A stretch of DNA of 64,000 nucleotides. It comes from Cunninghamia lanceolata. Lineage: Eukaryota > Streptophyta > Pinopsida > Cupressales > Cupressaceae. The stretch is from NCBI GenBank assembly GCA_027924645.1, contig BSBN01000242.1, forward strand, positions 806,001-870,000. The letters are read 5' to 3'. Each line of letters starts with the position of its first letter. Positions within the stretch are counted from its first letter, which is position 1. The notes below the pieces were generated by a model. It ran no database searches and was not told the DNA's origin. It saw nothing but the letters and a program-made list of their open reading frames with translations. This document shows positions 1 to 11,048 of this stretch, in pieces. The position numbers and the translations under genes are program-made.

Positions 1-908
1 TCTTTTCTATCAAACCTCTGAATCAACTTGGTTACAAATTCATCATAGGAATTTATCCTATCATGATGTTGAGAGACTAGGCCATGATGCCACCATTCAT
101 AAGCCAAACCTTCAAGATGCATTGTCACAAATTGAATTGCCTTCTTCTCTGTCAAAGGCTTAAGTGAAAGGTATGTATCCAGCTTGTTTACCCAAGCCCT
201 AGCACTGAGCTTACCACTTCCATCAAAGGTAGGAATGGGAACTCAATTCAAGGCTTCTTTATACTCCTTTGTATCATCATCCCTTCTAGGACGAAAGCCT
301 CTAGTTCGACCTCGCCTGTCCCTATCTTCCCTCTTCTGTCGGCAATATTCATTGAAGGTCATCATATCCCGAACATGTTCTGGTAATCTGGCATAGAGAT
401 CTGCAAAGAGAGCTATCTCATCTTCGAAGTTATTCTCATCAAACTCTTCAGCAGCTTCATTGTCCTGTTCAGGTGGTGGTGGAAGGAAAGTTGGTCTTAA
501 AGGCCTATCAATTGTAGGAGTTCATGTGCGAACTCTTCTACCTACTGCGCTACCAGCATCATCATCAACATGTCTTTCTTGTCTCTCAATTCTAGCAGCA
601 TCCCTACGACCTTGTCCAGTTGCTTCACCCTGATTCATGTTTTGAAGGGTTTGTAAGACTTGTTGCAGAATTTGAGCTGTTTGTTGATGTCCAACAGCCA
701 TGTTCCTGAACATCTCTCTAGCTTCACGTTCACCATCAGCAGGTGGACTTCTACTTCTTCTTTCCTCATCCATGTTAGCCTGTCTAGCTATAATTGCTCC
801 TGAAAGAGTATCCTGTTGTGGGTAAGGATGAGTCCACTGGAACTGCCTTCGTTGTTCACGCGCAATGTATCTCCTTGTTCTATCACTTTGTTGATTACCT
901 TCTTGCAT
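1..908 (-). pseudogene. gag gene of an LTR retrotransposon, broken, cut by the window edge
   Basis: One minus-strand frame runs from an ATG at 908 to the window edge and is broken only by TGA codons at 522-524 and 243-245. The N-terminal part is rich in Arg and Gln (REQRRQF, ERRSRSPP), with a Gln-rich helix-like stretch near 640-700. Beyond the second stop it carries a retrotransposon capsid core: FDGSGK, ARAWVNKLDTYLSL, EGLAYEWW and LIQRFDRK (about 20-235). Gag proteins of this type build the particle that packages the element RNA. It lies directly downstream of a PBS and LTR in the same orientation, as expected of gag. Protease and RT would be outside the window. Both stops can be explained by single C-to-T or G-to-A changes, so this is a decayed copy. 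The gag call is firm; Gypsy rather than Copia is likely from the capsid pattern. Confidence 0.85.
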
Positions 909-935
909 GAAAACCCAAAGGCTGGCAGGATCCAG

Positions 936-947
936 GCTCTGATACCA
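936..947 (-). other. primer binding site (initiator Met-tRNA type)
   Basis: The minus strand reads TGGTATCAGAGC, the common plant PBS complementary to the 3' end of initiator methionine tRNA. It sits one base inside the LTR end at 949 and upstream of gag, fixing the element orientation as minus. Confidence 0.9.
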
Positions 948-948
948 C

Positions 949-3380
949 TGTAAGATACCCAACTAATTCTACCAAAATTTTTCCTTACTTAAACAATTTT
1001 ACTAGCTATTAACTCATCAACTACTTCAATAACATAAAGATATTCATCAACTTGCAATGTCTTATTACATGGATAATGCTTTCATTAGCATGAAGTTACA
1101 ACATTTTTCATGGAAATACAAAAGAAAGGCCTTGAAGCCTTGATGTTTACAATAGCATCTATACTTGATCAATTCAATCAAACTCAATGATGTTAACTGA
1201 ATGTCAACACCTCACAATATCACAAGGGAGCATCACATTGCTTGTTGAGGGAGCATCACCCCAACACTTGAAACTCGCAGGCCTCAAGATTACAAGCTCA
1301 ACAGCTTTGCAGAGAGAATTTTGTCAAAATGAACCGATACCAAATGAATGAGAAGGCTCCTCCTTTTATAGGCCTTCCAAAGGCAATGAAGGCACGTTTT
1401 TCAATGCACCAAGAGGAACCAAGGCACGTTTCCCAAGAAGCATATCCAAGGGAATATTCCGTCTGATGACTCATTCTGAGTTGGCAAACTTATCCAAAGA
1501 CCTTGACACGAATCCAAATGCTATCCTTCTGACCAATGGGCATTAGGTAGTTGTAACAATCTTAACTACCTCAATTAAGGCGCAATCCTAGTGGTCTTCT
1601 GACTGGGCGCCAACTTGAAGCAGTGTGATCATTGAATGGCGCCCAATGTGAACCTAGGCGCTCAACTGGAATAACATAAGCAAGAATATGCGCCTAGAAA
1701 GATTTGATGATTCCAAGCAACCTTGGAACTTAAGCTAAGATCTTTTGCGACCTAGGCGCCATCTCCTGATGGGTGTCTTGTTCAAAACTAACCTTGTAGG
1801 TTTGCAAATACCTTAGGCGCATACTTGGGTTAGTTTCAACTGGCATTAGCGGTTGGCACTTCAAGGAAGATGCTCTATACAACTCATACTGTCGAACACT
1901 TGCAATCAAAACCCCTTTTGCTGTTCCTTCAACCCAGCGCCTTCCTCTGGAGTTCTAATATTTTGCTTGCATCTTTAGCTACTCTTAGGCGCACTTACTG
2001 ATAGAGAAAGGTTTGGATTGGCGCCTTAGGAAGAAAATGGTTTTGCCTTGTTAAAATCTTCAACATAAGACACAACTGAATCAAATTCACTATCTTCTAT
2101 CAAGCGCCTTTCATTATGAGTGGATTGAAACCTCTTTCTCTTCTCAGGCGCACTTTTGGATGAGCAGAACTGTGCCTTAGAGGTGTCTGGATCCTAGGCG
2201 CCATTTGGAGGTGGCAAAAGCATGAATGTGCGCCTAGTGAAGTTTGATGCCTTCAAACTCTTAACAGCATTCAATGAAGACCCCTAAACTTGGATTAGAG
2301 ACTTAACATGTTTAGGCGCCCAAAATAGGTACTCTGGAGTCCAAGCACCAACTGGAGGCAGAAGAGAGGAGGATTTGCGCCTAACTTGCTTTAGGCGCCC
2401 CTGGGAGGTGGTGGAGATCCTGAAATGCGCCTTCAATAACTTGGATCTTTGAGTGATAATGAAGGATGCTTCCCTGCAAGTTGAAAGACTCCTGGGACAA
2501 GCATCAAACTAGGGCGCTAATCCAGCTTCATGGAGTAGGCGCAGGTGTGAGGTGAGAGAGAGGGTAAAGTGCGCCTAGTTTGGTTTAATGCTTCTCCAGA
2601 TGGAAAGTGAGTCCTTAACCTTGTTGATGATGCCAAGACCTGCTTACCCTCAATTCAATCATAAGGCACCTTTTCTAGGTGGTGAAATCATGCTTTGTAT
2701 CTAGATTGAATTTGAGGACTTACTTCCTTCTCAGGCACACTAAGGTACCAGTGGAAGAGTAAAATGGCACCTTGAAATGCTTATCTGTTATGCGAAAGCT
2801 CACTTCTGGAGTCTTGAAATGAAACAAACTACTTGCCTTACCAAGCGCCCTGACCTCTTGAGTAGTTTGAAGATCATATTCCTAATTAGGCGCACTTTCA
2901 AGGTCATGGAACCCTGTCTTGACGCCTTGATGTTCTAAAATGAACTTGGAGTGTTGCAGAAAGTCATCTAGGCGCCTTGGATCATGTGAGAGTCTAGGCG
3001 CACTTGTTGGGAAGTCTGATGTAGGATGAGCGCCTAGGCATGAAAACTCCATCATATCCTGTCCATGTTCATCTCTGATCTAGGCGCTTGATTGGAGGAA
3101 CCCATTCAGGTGGAGCGCCTTTAGTTGAAACCTCAACATCAATGCCAGAAGTGACTTCTAGAAGCTAGGCGCTAGGATGGGTGTGTTCAGCCAAAATAGG
3201 CGCCTTGTCAATGACTTAGTGGATTATGACTCAAAACTCCTTGATTGTACCTGCAAAATGACACACAGAGTTAGTCAAAACCCATTTCATTCCCTTATCA
3301 TTCAGAATTAGCCTCCGGGAATGAGGAGTAGGCTAATCCATTCATCACTTGGTGCTCAAGCCGGAAATGGGGACATGACA
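949..3380 (-). mobile_element. 5' LTR of minus-strand element (2.4 kb)
   Basis: On the plus strand it begins TGTAAGATACCC next to the PBS and ends GGGGACATGACA at 3380, so in its own orientation it starts TGTCATGTCCCC and ends in CA. The adjoining PBS and gag show it is the 5' LTR. The other LTR and its TSD partner lie left of the window; the right flank is CATAA. Much of its length is an array of GCGCC-type motifs, listed separately. Confidence 0.85.
1575..3205. repeat. dispersed GGCGC/GCGCC motif array inside the LTR
   Basis: About 30 copies of GCGC embedded in TAGGCGCC, GTGCGCCTAG and similar words occur in 1.6 kb, at irregular spacing of roughly 20-100 bp, separated by AT-rich unique-looking sequence. 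Examples are near 1607, 1657, 1754, 1986, 2194, 2315, 2392, 2537, 2970, 2995, 3082 and 3197. Both orientations (AGGCGC and GCGCCT) occur. This is not a classical tandem repeat because the spacers are not alike. Confidence 0.8.
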
Positions 3381-4350
3381 CATAACCCTTCCAAATGAGC
3401 TGTCATCCCCTTTTTATAACCTTTTGAGAAGAATATAATATTAATTTCTTTTTAACTCTTCATATTTCTTCTCTCAAAAAGACCTTTTTGAAATAATAAA
3501 AATATATCATGTGTGAGGTCCCCTTTTTAAATGTCTATCTTTTAGAACACTTAAAAACCTTTCCAATGAGCTATAACACTTTGGTACTTATTAATTATTT
3601 TCACCCCTAGGAGCTTAAGTGAAAATAATAATTAAAATAGCTCATTAAATATTACTTTTTGTGGAAAAACCCAAACTGCCTCCAAATGCAAAATAAACTG
3701 AACCAATATGCTTTGTAGGGTTTGGGATGCGAAACTGTGCCTTCCGGGTGACTTTCCAAAAATAGACGGCTCCTCCAAGGATCTCTGAGAGCAAACTGGG
3801 AGCCCGATCCAACTTCTGAAAACATCACTGTCACCCTGGACATCCAGTGAGCTCAATGCCATAGAGAATTAGTCCATTCCTAGAAAGAAAACCACTTATC
3901 TGTTCTGCAGACTAAAGCACGACCACTCCAAGAACATTGGTGTTCTCCCAAAAATGCTAGATAGCCTCTGAGGGACTAAGAACAAGCATAATGTGCAGAA
4001 AAATCTATGTGCCAAAAAAGGAACATTACAGCTTTCACCCAAGACATTAACAAACAAAAACCTAGACAAACAAATTCTTCATGATACAAATGTGGCACTA
4101 AGCATGTCGCATTACACTTGTACACATACAAGGTGCCGTGATGTAATGCGATGACACACCTGACACACACACCCATGCATTGGCATGGCAACACAGGTGC
4201 AAGACTCAATGCACCATGGTCTAAAACATTGTGATTAACTCAAGCAATGATATTTGGAGGAAGGTCAAGGTTCCCATGCCAAATGACAAACCCTTGCACC
4301 TTGATCAACAAGTCAATCCTCAAGCATCTTGGGATTCCAAAAACAAGCAA
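3381..4350. other. unassigned repeat-like DNA without a gene
   Basis: I see no convincing coding region. A word close to ACCTTTCCAAATGAGCT occurs twice (about 3386 and 3558), and relatives of it occur in the LTRs near 54790 and 60300, so at least 3381-3650 is probably LTR-derived. The rest cannot be assigned by eye. Confidence 0.4.
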
Positions 4351-4359
4351 GAAACTACA

Positions 4360-5045
4360 CTAGTTTCGATTGTAGGGACTAAATTGCACGAAACTCGGGC
4401 TTCAGACTTTAGTTTGCATCCTACACAAGCAATACGGACTTCAGGGCCAAGAACGTAGGACCTTGGGCTTCAGGGTTTGAACTACAATTTGCAGTTTGGA
4501 CTTTGGAGTCTAAATTACATGGTCCTCAAACTAACTTAGACCTCGGGGTTCTGTTTGCAGTTTGTAGCACTCGTAGGTAACTCAAACTTCGGAGTCCAAT
4601 CCGCACACTACAACTTGCTAGACAAGACTCAAACTTCGAGCCCACTTTGCAAACCATTCGGACTTCAGAGTCCAAGTTGCATTTTGCATCTTAGAATTTG
4701 AAGTTTGATCGACACTAGGCACTTCGTGTAGAAACTAGACCTTGTGCTGAATGCCATGGGACTTACGACTCAGACCTCAGAGGCTTGTTCACAATGTGTA
4801 GTTCAAACTTTGAGGTCTGATGTGCATTTTTCAAGTTGTGACTTGTAACCTAAAGGTCAAGTGACTATAAGCTTACATATCAAACTTCGGCCCTCGACTT
4901 GCAATTGACAACACTACAAATTTAGGTGGCTAGTCCGAACGAAAGCCAACTTGCATTTTGGACTTTGGGGTTTGAAATGTAGGTCTTCAACATGCATTTT
5001 TCGATGCTAAGGTTGAACTCCCTTTGCCTTGTAACTTGGACTTTA
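4360..5045. repeat. degenerate array of ACTTCGG / TTGCA words
   Basis: The stretch repeats a loose unit of about 40-60 bp built from GGACTTCGGGGTC or AAACTTCGG followed by TTTGCA or TTGCAT. Copies differ mostly by CG-to-TG/CA changes (CTTCGG, CTTTGG, CTTCAG). Examples lie near 4438, 4500, 4545, 4590, 4640, 4660, 4810, 4885, 4965 and 5040. No open frame is maintained, so it is non-coding. It resembles the motif arrays seen inside LTRs in this window and may be part of one whose ends I cannot place. Confidence 0.6.
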
Positions 5046-5304
5046 GGGTTTGATGGAAACCTACAATTGTGTAAAAAATTACAAGGCAGGGGCAACAAGA
5101 TTCAATCTTTCGATTGACGAGACTGTTGTACCCATACAACAATTTTTTCGCATGATGTCCTATTTCACTAATCTTGCAGGTATCAAACATAAAGATCAAA
5201 TGGAAGGAGGTGCTCCTGGATAAATTGAAGGCACTGACGAAATGAAATTGTCAGGGAATCATGGAGCACAGTCAAAGAGAAGGATCAAACACATATTCAA
5301 AGAC

Positions 5305-6800
5305 TTAAGACGCGCCATATGTCCCAGAAGCGTGCCAAAAGTGAATGGAGCACCGCATATGTCCCAGAAGCATGCCAGAAGTGAATGGAGCACACCATAT
5401 GTCCAAGAAGTGTGCTAGGAGTGCCCCAGGCGCGCCAAGACTCAGGAAAACGCTGTTGGCTTATAAGGAGTGCGCCATGATTTGTCAAAACGCGTGAATT
5501 GCAAAGCTGAAGTCGCTTGGGCTTGTTCAAACACGTCTCAAAGGTCTATTCTCACAAATATGTCTTATGCAAATAGATAAAGGTGCACCATTCAGTTGAA
5601 AAACATGATAGGGATTTAGAAAGCGCATTCAAATGGTAAGAGGCGCGGCTATGTTTGAAAAAAGCGCGTCCTCAAGTTGCAAAACTCCCCAGAGGAGAGC
5701 ACGACACGCTTGGATGAGGCTTGTTTGTCTTTTTAGGAGAGACATGTTTGGGTTAGATTGAAAGCTCTATCTAAAATGGACCGCATTTTGAAATAAGAAA
5801 GGTGCATTCCAAAATCAAAATCAACACTCAGAAGTTAGAAAGCACGCATAAACTGTGAAGGCGCGTTCAAATTCAAAAAGGTGTGCTTAGTGTTTCAAAG
5901 GCGCAACTAAATCTAGAGAGGCGCGTTCAAACGGAAGAAACCGCACTTGCCAAAGAACAAATGCGCTTGATAAAGGAGAAGAGTGCTCAGGGAAGGAATG
6001 GCGCGTCAAGCAGGGAGGAAGCACTTTCATTACAAAATCCTTGACACATTTTAAAAAAATGGAGCCATAGAGGCACGCCAAGAGCTTCAGAAGCGCGTCA
6101 AGTGTAATCTAAGCATGCCTAAAATTAGTAAAACGTGCCTAGGAGCAATGAATAGGCACTCCAAGTTAGGAAAAGGCATGTCTAATGGCAAGATTATGCT
6201 AAGTTTCAAGCCAAAGTGCATCAAATTGGAGGCAGGTGCAATTTTTAAATCCTACGCGCGAAGTAAGGCGCACTTATGGAATAAAAAGCGTGTTTCATCA
6301 GTAAAGAGTGCTATATATCTAAAGAAAGGATGCGTTAAACTTTCAAGGAGGCGCGCCAAAGCCAAATTAGGCGCTCTAAATATAGAGGAAGACACGCAAT
6401 CATGTTTTAGCTGAGTTTGGAGCGTCCATTTTGAAAGAGCGCGCTCAGGGAGGCAAAAAGGTGCATAAGGTTAATACTTGGCACGCCAAACACAGTCTAG
6501 GCGCGTCCAATTATCAACAGGTGCTTCAAAATTCATTGATGGCATGCTTTCAACGGTGAAGAAGCAGACTTTTCATGCTTAAAAAATTAATCATAAAAAG
6601 AAACACATTTCAATTCAGAGAGGAGCGTTAAATTGGAGGAAGGTGCGCTCAACTGAAGATGGAAGCGCCTAAATATGACAAGGCGCGTCACATTTTGAGA
6701 GGAACACGCTAAGTCTAAATTCAGGATGCGCCTAGTGGTGAAAGGGCGTGCTTGAGGAGTGCGTCGCATGGTGAAGGAGCGTGTTGCGTGGTGGAGAGGC
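5305..6800. repeat. GCGCG/GGCGCG motif array in the Tat-type LTR
   Basis: Words such as AGGCGCGTC, GGCGCGCC, AAGCGCG and their CpG-decayed forms (GCATGCC, GTGCGTC, CACGCC) recur about every 20-35 bp for 1.5 kb. The partner LTR carries a more decayed array at about 15880-16760. There is no conserved reading frame. Confidence 0.75.
5316..5435. repeat. three tandem copies of a 40-bp unit
   Basis: CATATGTCCCAGAAG recurs at 5316, 5356 and (with one change) 5396, exactly 40 bp apart, each followed by a G(C/T)G(C/T)CA-type word and AGTGAATGGAGCA or a decayed form. The third copy is more diverged. Confidence 0.85.
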
Positions 6801-7117
6801 GCTCCCCTTTTCAAATTTTAAATTTAGACCTCAGTTTCAAACAGGGCGACTACTTCCATACAAATCATCGCCCCTCTTCATGCAAAGCTTATGCCTTTTC
6901 AAAAAGGCTATAATTAGGATGTTTTTATGATGCAATTAATGGAACTATTTGTAATAAACATGCAATAATCAGTTTAGCTGATTTTTGCATGGCTTTAGGA
7001 TTATTTTATTATTTGTTTTAGTTACAAATAAGACTTGCATGCATGCAAGTCCAGTTCTAGAGTGAAGACTATTATTTAAACTCTTCTTTCCCTTCTCATG
7101 CATTTGCTTTGTAGTAG

Positions 7118-7125
7118 TATAAATA
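7118..7125 (+). promoter_or_regulatory. TATA box of the 5' LTR
   Basis: TATAAATA lies in CATGCATTTGCTTTGTAGTA followed by TATAAATAAG, conserved at 17260 in the other LTR. It is the likely start region for element transcription. Confidence 0.65.
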
Positions 7126-7802
7126 AGTGCTTTTTGTACGTTGTAGGGATCTAGATTTTAGAATTCAAAGCTTTTTAGGAGTTAGCTTTTTCAACATTCA
7201 ATGTTCAAGTGTTTAGAATTCAGTGTTGTATTCAATCAGTGAATAAAAAGCAAGGACAATTCTCATGCCTCAATTTGTTTAGATTGTTACTCTCGTATAT
7301 TCACCTGATCGTGTTCTTGTTTGTTTATTTAATGGATTCCAGTACGCCTTTTTTGCTTCTAAGTATCCGTTGAAGTGTGTTGTCTTCTGTGCTAAGGGTG
7401 AAGTTGCAGCTTCGTATCATCTTGGCGCTCGTAATTGTGTGGTGTTAATTTGTTCAGTTAATCCAATTGTGTACTTGCCTTATTCAGCGTCTGTATTTAT
7501 CTGAATAGCGTAAGCGTTTAGCGATAGTTTTTTCATTCTAGTCAAAAAGCACAAATTTCTTGCTTCGAGGTTGAGAGTGCGTTTCTTCCTTTCTCTTGCG
7601 GCAAATCCAAAAGATTGCAAATTTCATGTTTCATTTAGCATAAGTATGAAAAACCCTTGAAAAAGTCTATTCATATTGTATAGTTTTAGTCAAGTTTTAT
7701 TTTACAGGGAGCTTCCCTTTCAAATTCAAAGAGTAGTTCTACCGCACATCTGTCTATTTTGCTTTCGCACTGAAAGGTGCGAAATAAAATGCTAACAATT
7801 TT

Positions 7803-7820
7803 TGGCAACTCTGCTGGGGA
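7803..7820 (+). other. primer binding site, tRNA-Arg-like
   Basis: TGGCAACTCTGCTGGGGA follows the LTR end after five bases. It is close to TGGCGACTCC-type sites complementary to tRNA-Arg used by Ogre/Tat Gypsy elements (family knowledge). It differs at several positions, one of them a decayed CpG. Confidence 0.65.
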
Positions 7821-7871
7821 ACAACATAAGACCTACGTCTTATGCATTGCAAATTCAAATAAGTCCAGAGT

Positions 7872-9780
7872 TGTAAGAGACCTTATTATATATGACTGAA
7901 CCCTTCTATGTATGATTGAAAATATTAATCTATTTTAAATAAGATTTCTTGCACAAATCAATTCAAATCAACAATACACATTACAACATATGAGAACCAT
8001 CAACTTCCTTGCAATCTTATCAATTGAAAATGGAATTGTATCACAAATACACACTGCTGTTATGAATATCAGTCACTGTTTAGACAAATCAGAATTAAAT
8101 TGACCATGGAAATTGCACTCCAATGCCCTCCAAACTCTTGAATATCAAAGTATAATCAATAGCCAATGTCAATAGACATCATGGATCATAGTTCCAGCTT
8201 CATATAACCTCACACAATAGACTGATTACAAATAGTTTGACTGCTGTTATGACTGATATGCTGATTGCAAATGCCCAGAAATCTATTAGAGACCAAATCT
8301 TTGACAAAATCTCCTCTTGTAGCCAAGCGATGGACTCCTAGGTGTACTATCTTGCCTCTATGATACTCCAAAGCACTTCATACATCAAAATCTTCACTTA
8401 AAGCTTGCATAAGAACCCTGAAATATCATTACCAGCTGACTGTCATGAAAAATCAGAACTGAAAATGCATAGCAAACCCTTTTATAATGATGATTTCTCC
8501 AAATCACTACCTTGGTTTATCTTCTACAAAGACCAAGGGTTAGATTGACATCAAATTCACTTCAAATACTCCTTAGTAACTTGCAATATCAAGCTCAATG
8601 GTGAATATCTGCATAATATCACCTCACATATAGTATGGGGTCATCACCATACAAACACAAGGGGTCATCACCTTACAAAAAGACATGAAAATCGGAATTT
8701 CTAGTCAATGTAATAAAATAAGAAACATACCAGATTCAACATAACCTTCAAATGAAGATGGAAGTCTCTATTTATTCTCTCCTTAGATGAGCACTCCTCC
8801 TTTATGATGTTTTGGAATGTAGCTTGGAATCCACCAATAAAAAATAAGAGCCTTGAACAATTTTGAATGAATGACATCAATGAGTTCACTCATTTAAAAC
8901 AATCTTTAATTGTTTCAAACGAATTGCATCTATTCTTCATATGGATCGATTCTCTAACAAAGGATCTCTTCTATCTTTGGCGGCGGCTGGAAATGCTTGT
9001 TCACAAGCATTAAAATCTTCATACTTTTCATTTAAAATTCTTCTCATCTCCTTGGGCGATCCTTAACCTCTTAGTCGTTGGCATTAAAAATCCTTCACAA
9101 TACCCAATCGACCCAAAAGCAATTGCTAGCATATATTTAAAATCATCTTCTTCATGATCGGCGGCCAACAACATCTCATTTAAAATCATTTAAACAAGCA
9201 TTAACATACCTTATGTTTGAATCAATCCTTCCCTTGAGCACATGATCCAAGGAATCGCCTCATTGCACAAGGCGTTAGCATTGAATTTCCACACAATTAT
9301 TTTAAATGTAAATCGCTTAACACAATCCAATGAAGCATTTAAAATGATCTTCCACATGGCCGAATACTTAGCTGTTAAGCCTTGGACTTATTTGCAACAT
9401 TGGCACAATGAACAATGAACATTGGATCCTTTTCATGGGCGTCGATCCTCTATGATAACCATTTGAAGTGTTGAAACCCATTCTTCATTAGCTTGGACCT
9501 GTAGCAAATGTAACATCAATTCCACTTCATAAAATAGGTCCCACATGGAGCAATTCCTTATTCCTTCCTCAATACAAATACTCCACAAAATAGATTAGAA
9601 GAAAATGCAATTAAAGATTCCATTTTCTATTTTATTCACATAATAAAACTCAAGCAAAATACTAGTTGAGCCAACTTTCCGGTTCTCCATGTATAGACAT
9701 ATACCAACTTTCCGGTTCTCCATGTATAGAAACAAGCTCAAACTAGAATATATATCTTAGCTCAAAATGGGGACATTACA
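7872..9780 (-). mobile_element. solo LTR inserted in the Tat-type element
   Basis: It begins TGTAAGAGACC and ends GGGGACATTACA, flanked by the perfect 5-bp duplication AGAGT (7867-7871 and 9781-9785). Its start matches the LTR at 23632 (TGTAAGAGACC, TATATATGACTGA), whose PBS shows this end is the 3' end of a minus-strand LTR. No internal region is present, so it is a solo LTR left by LTR-LTR recombination. It separates the Tat PBS from gag. Confidence 0.9.
9671..9730. repeat. 33-bp tandem duplication
   Basis: The 27 bases starting CCAACTTTCCGGTTCTCC occur at 9671 and again at 9704 without visible change, separated by a short spacer. Confidence 0.85.
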
Positions 9781-9820
9781 AGAGTTTCTCCAAGTTTTCA
9801 GTTTCTGAAGTAGCCTTCCT

Positions 9821-10789
9821 ATGGCAGATCAGGAGGGTAATCGCATCAACAATAAACTTTCGCCTCGACCATGGGGAAATCAGATTGGTCTACTAGCACC
9901 AGTAGAAAATCATGAAGTTCTTGAGGGTTCAAGGAAGAATTTTCCAAAATTCTTCGGCGATGGCAAGCAGCACCCCGATGAGCACATTTCAGCCTTCACC
10001 ACTGCCTATGGAATTCTCGGCGTTGCACATGAAGATGTCGCAAAACGCTTGTTTGTGGAATCATTGCAAAGCTCAATAGCTGAATGGTTTAATCACCTTG
10101 CTGATGGTTCAATCACGAGTTGGGAGTCCATGAGCGAGAAATTTCTTGCTCGTTTCAATCCTGCAGAAGACAATCATGTCTTGTTTGAACAAATCTTGAA
10201 TGCCAAGAAAGACGAAGGAGAACCGATGCGAGAGTTCGTAGCTAGATTCAACCGCCTGGTTGTTAGAGTTGCAGATACCTTGAATCCTTTGTCAAAAATC
10301 CTTCTCAATTGTTTCACAAATGGACAATCTTTAGAAGTCTCTTTCTATCTCAAGCAAAGAAATTCTACAAAACTGCAAGAGGCTCAGGAGTTTGCTATTG
10401 AGTTGGAAGATAATATGATCACTTCGGGAAAGATCCAGAGAGATTCAATCAAGTTGTTGGTCCTTCTAAACGTCACACCTCTTCAACAAGTTCCATCTCC
10501 ACATAGTCAAGATTCTTTTATCCACTATGTCAGCGTTCAGCCTGTTTCACCGACAAGGCAAGTGGTAGAACCATCTTCTGCTGCATACACATATTGCTTA
10601 TTCCATTCAACAAATAGACATGATGGAGAAAATTGTCTTGAAATGAGAAGACTCATGCAAGTTTTAATGGCTTCAAGACAAAATCAAGGATTGTCGGATG
10701 GTCCTGAACGTCTCTTAGACGAATCCGATGGCGACTTTGTAATGGGATTTACCCAGTGTAAATCAAATATAAATGGAATGATTTCATAA
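9821..10789 (+). CDS. gag: gag protein of Tat/Ogre-type Ty3/Gypsy retrotransposon
   Basis: This 322-residue frame encodes the capsid-type Gag that would package element RNA. The retrotransposon gag core spans about residues 40-140: FPKFFGDGKQHPDEHISAF, LFVESLQSSIAEWFNHL, SITSWESMSEKFLARFNP and FVARFNRL. At about residues 256-272 it has YCLFHSTNRHDGENC, the C-x2-H-x4-H-x4-C pattern seen near the end of Tat/Athila Gags. The start ATG begins MADQEGNR, about 40 bp after the solo LTR. It belongs to the element with LTRs at about 5290-7797 and 15665-18022. It is intact over this length, but the following frame is shifted relative to it and no protease, RT or integrase remains in the element. Confidence 0.9.
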   Translation: MADQEGNRINNKLSPRPWGNQIGLLAPVENHEVLEGSRKNFPKFFGDGKQHPDEHISAFTTAYGILGVAHEDVAKRLFVESLQSSIAEWFNHLADGSITSWESMSEKFLARFNPAEDNHVLFEQILNAKKDEGEPMREFVARFNRLVVRVADTLNPLSKILLNCFTNGQSLEVSFYLKQRNSTKLQEAQEFAIELEDNMITSGKIQRDSIKLLVLLNVTPLQQVPSPHSQDSFIHYVSVQPVSPTRQVVEPSSAAYTYCLFHSTNRHDGENCLEMRRLMQVLMASRQNQGLSDGPERLLDESDGDFVMGFTQCKSNINGMIS

Positions 10790-10808
10790 TCATGTTTCAA
10801 ATGACCAC

Positions 10809-11048
10809 ATGTGTCTGCATAGTCAAGATCTAGAAATGGAACAAGAATCAAAAGCTGAAATTTTGCTTGTTTTGCGTCGATGCTTTGAGGTTGAAGGACT
10901 GTTGACAGAAGAGGAACCTGATCGTATCTATCCACCTGAACCGTGGCTTTTCAAGAAGGTGTTGCAAAGAACAGAAGACTATGTACTGCCACAGTTGAAT
11001 TCCCAACTTAGGAGGAGAGGTTCTTATTTCTTTGAACCTGTTGTGTAA
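10809..11048 (+). pseudogene. remnant of the gag/pol spacer, cut by a solo LTR
   Basis: A frame offset from gag encodes about 75 element-derived residues (MEQESKAEILLVLRRCFEVE, EEEPDRIYPPEPWLFKKVLQ, RRRGSYFF). The LTR inserted at 11044 supplies the last codons; past its far side the frame meets a stop within a few codons. Position just after gag suggests a gag C-terminus or linker to protease. I recognise no domain. An alternative is a chance frame, but its low-stop, charged composition resembles coding sequence. Confidence 0.55.

Larger units (their letters stand above)
5290..7797 (+). mobile_element. 5' LTR (partial) of a Tat/Ogre-type Gypsy element
   Basis: The right end is clear: GAAATAAAATGCTAACA at 7797, followed by a PBS. 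Its last 0.75 kb is collinear with 17237-18022, including AGTATAAATAAGTGCTT, the GGGAGCTTCCC box and TTCTACCGCACATCTGTC. The left end is not resolved. No TGTTAG start like that of the partner LTR (15665) was found, so the boundary given is only where the GCGCG array begins. Confidence 0.7.

Noticed and set aside
6115..6414. Open frame of 99 codons in the GCGCG array
   Set aside because: Basic, repetitive product created by the motif array; the partner LTR has no matching frame.
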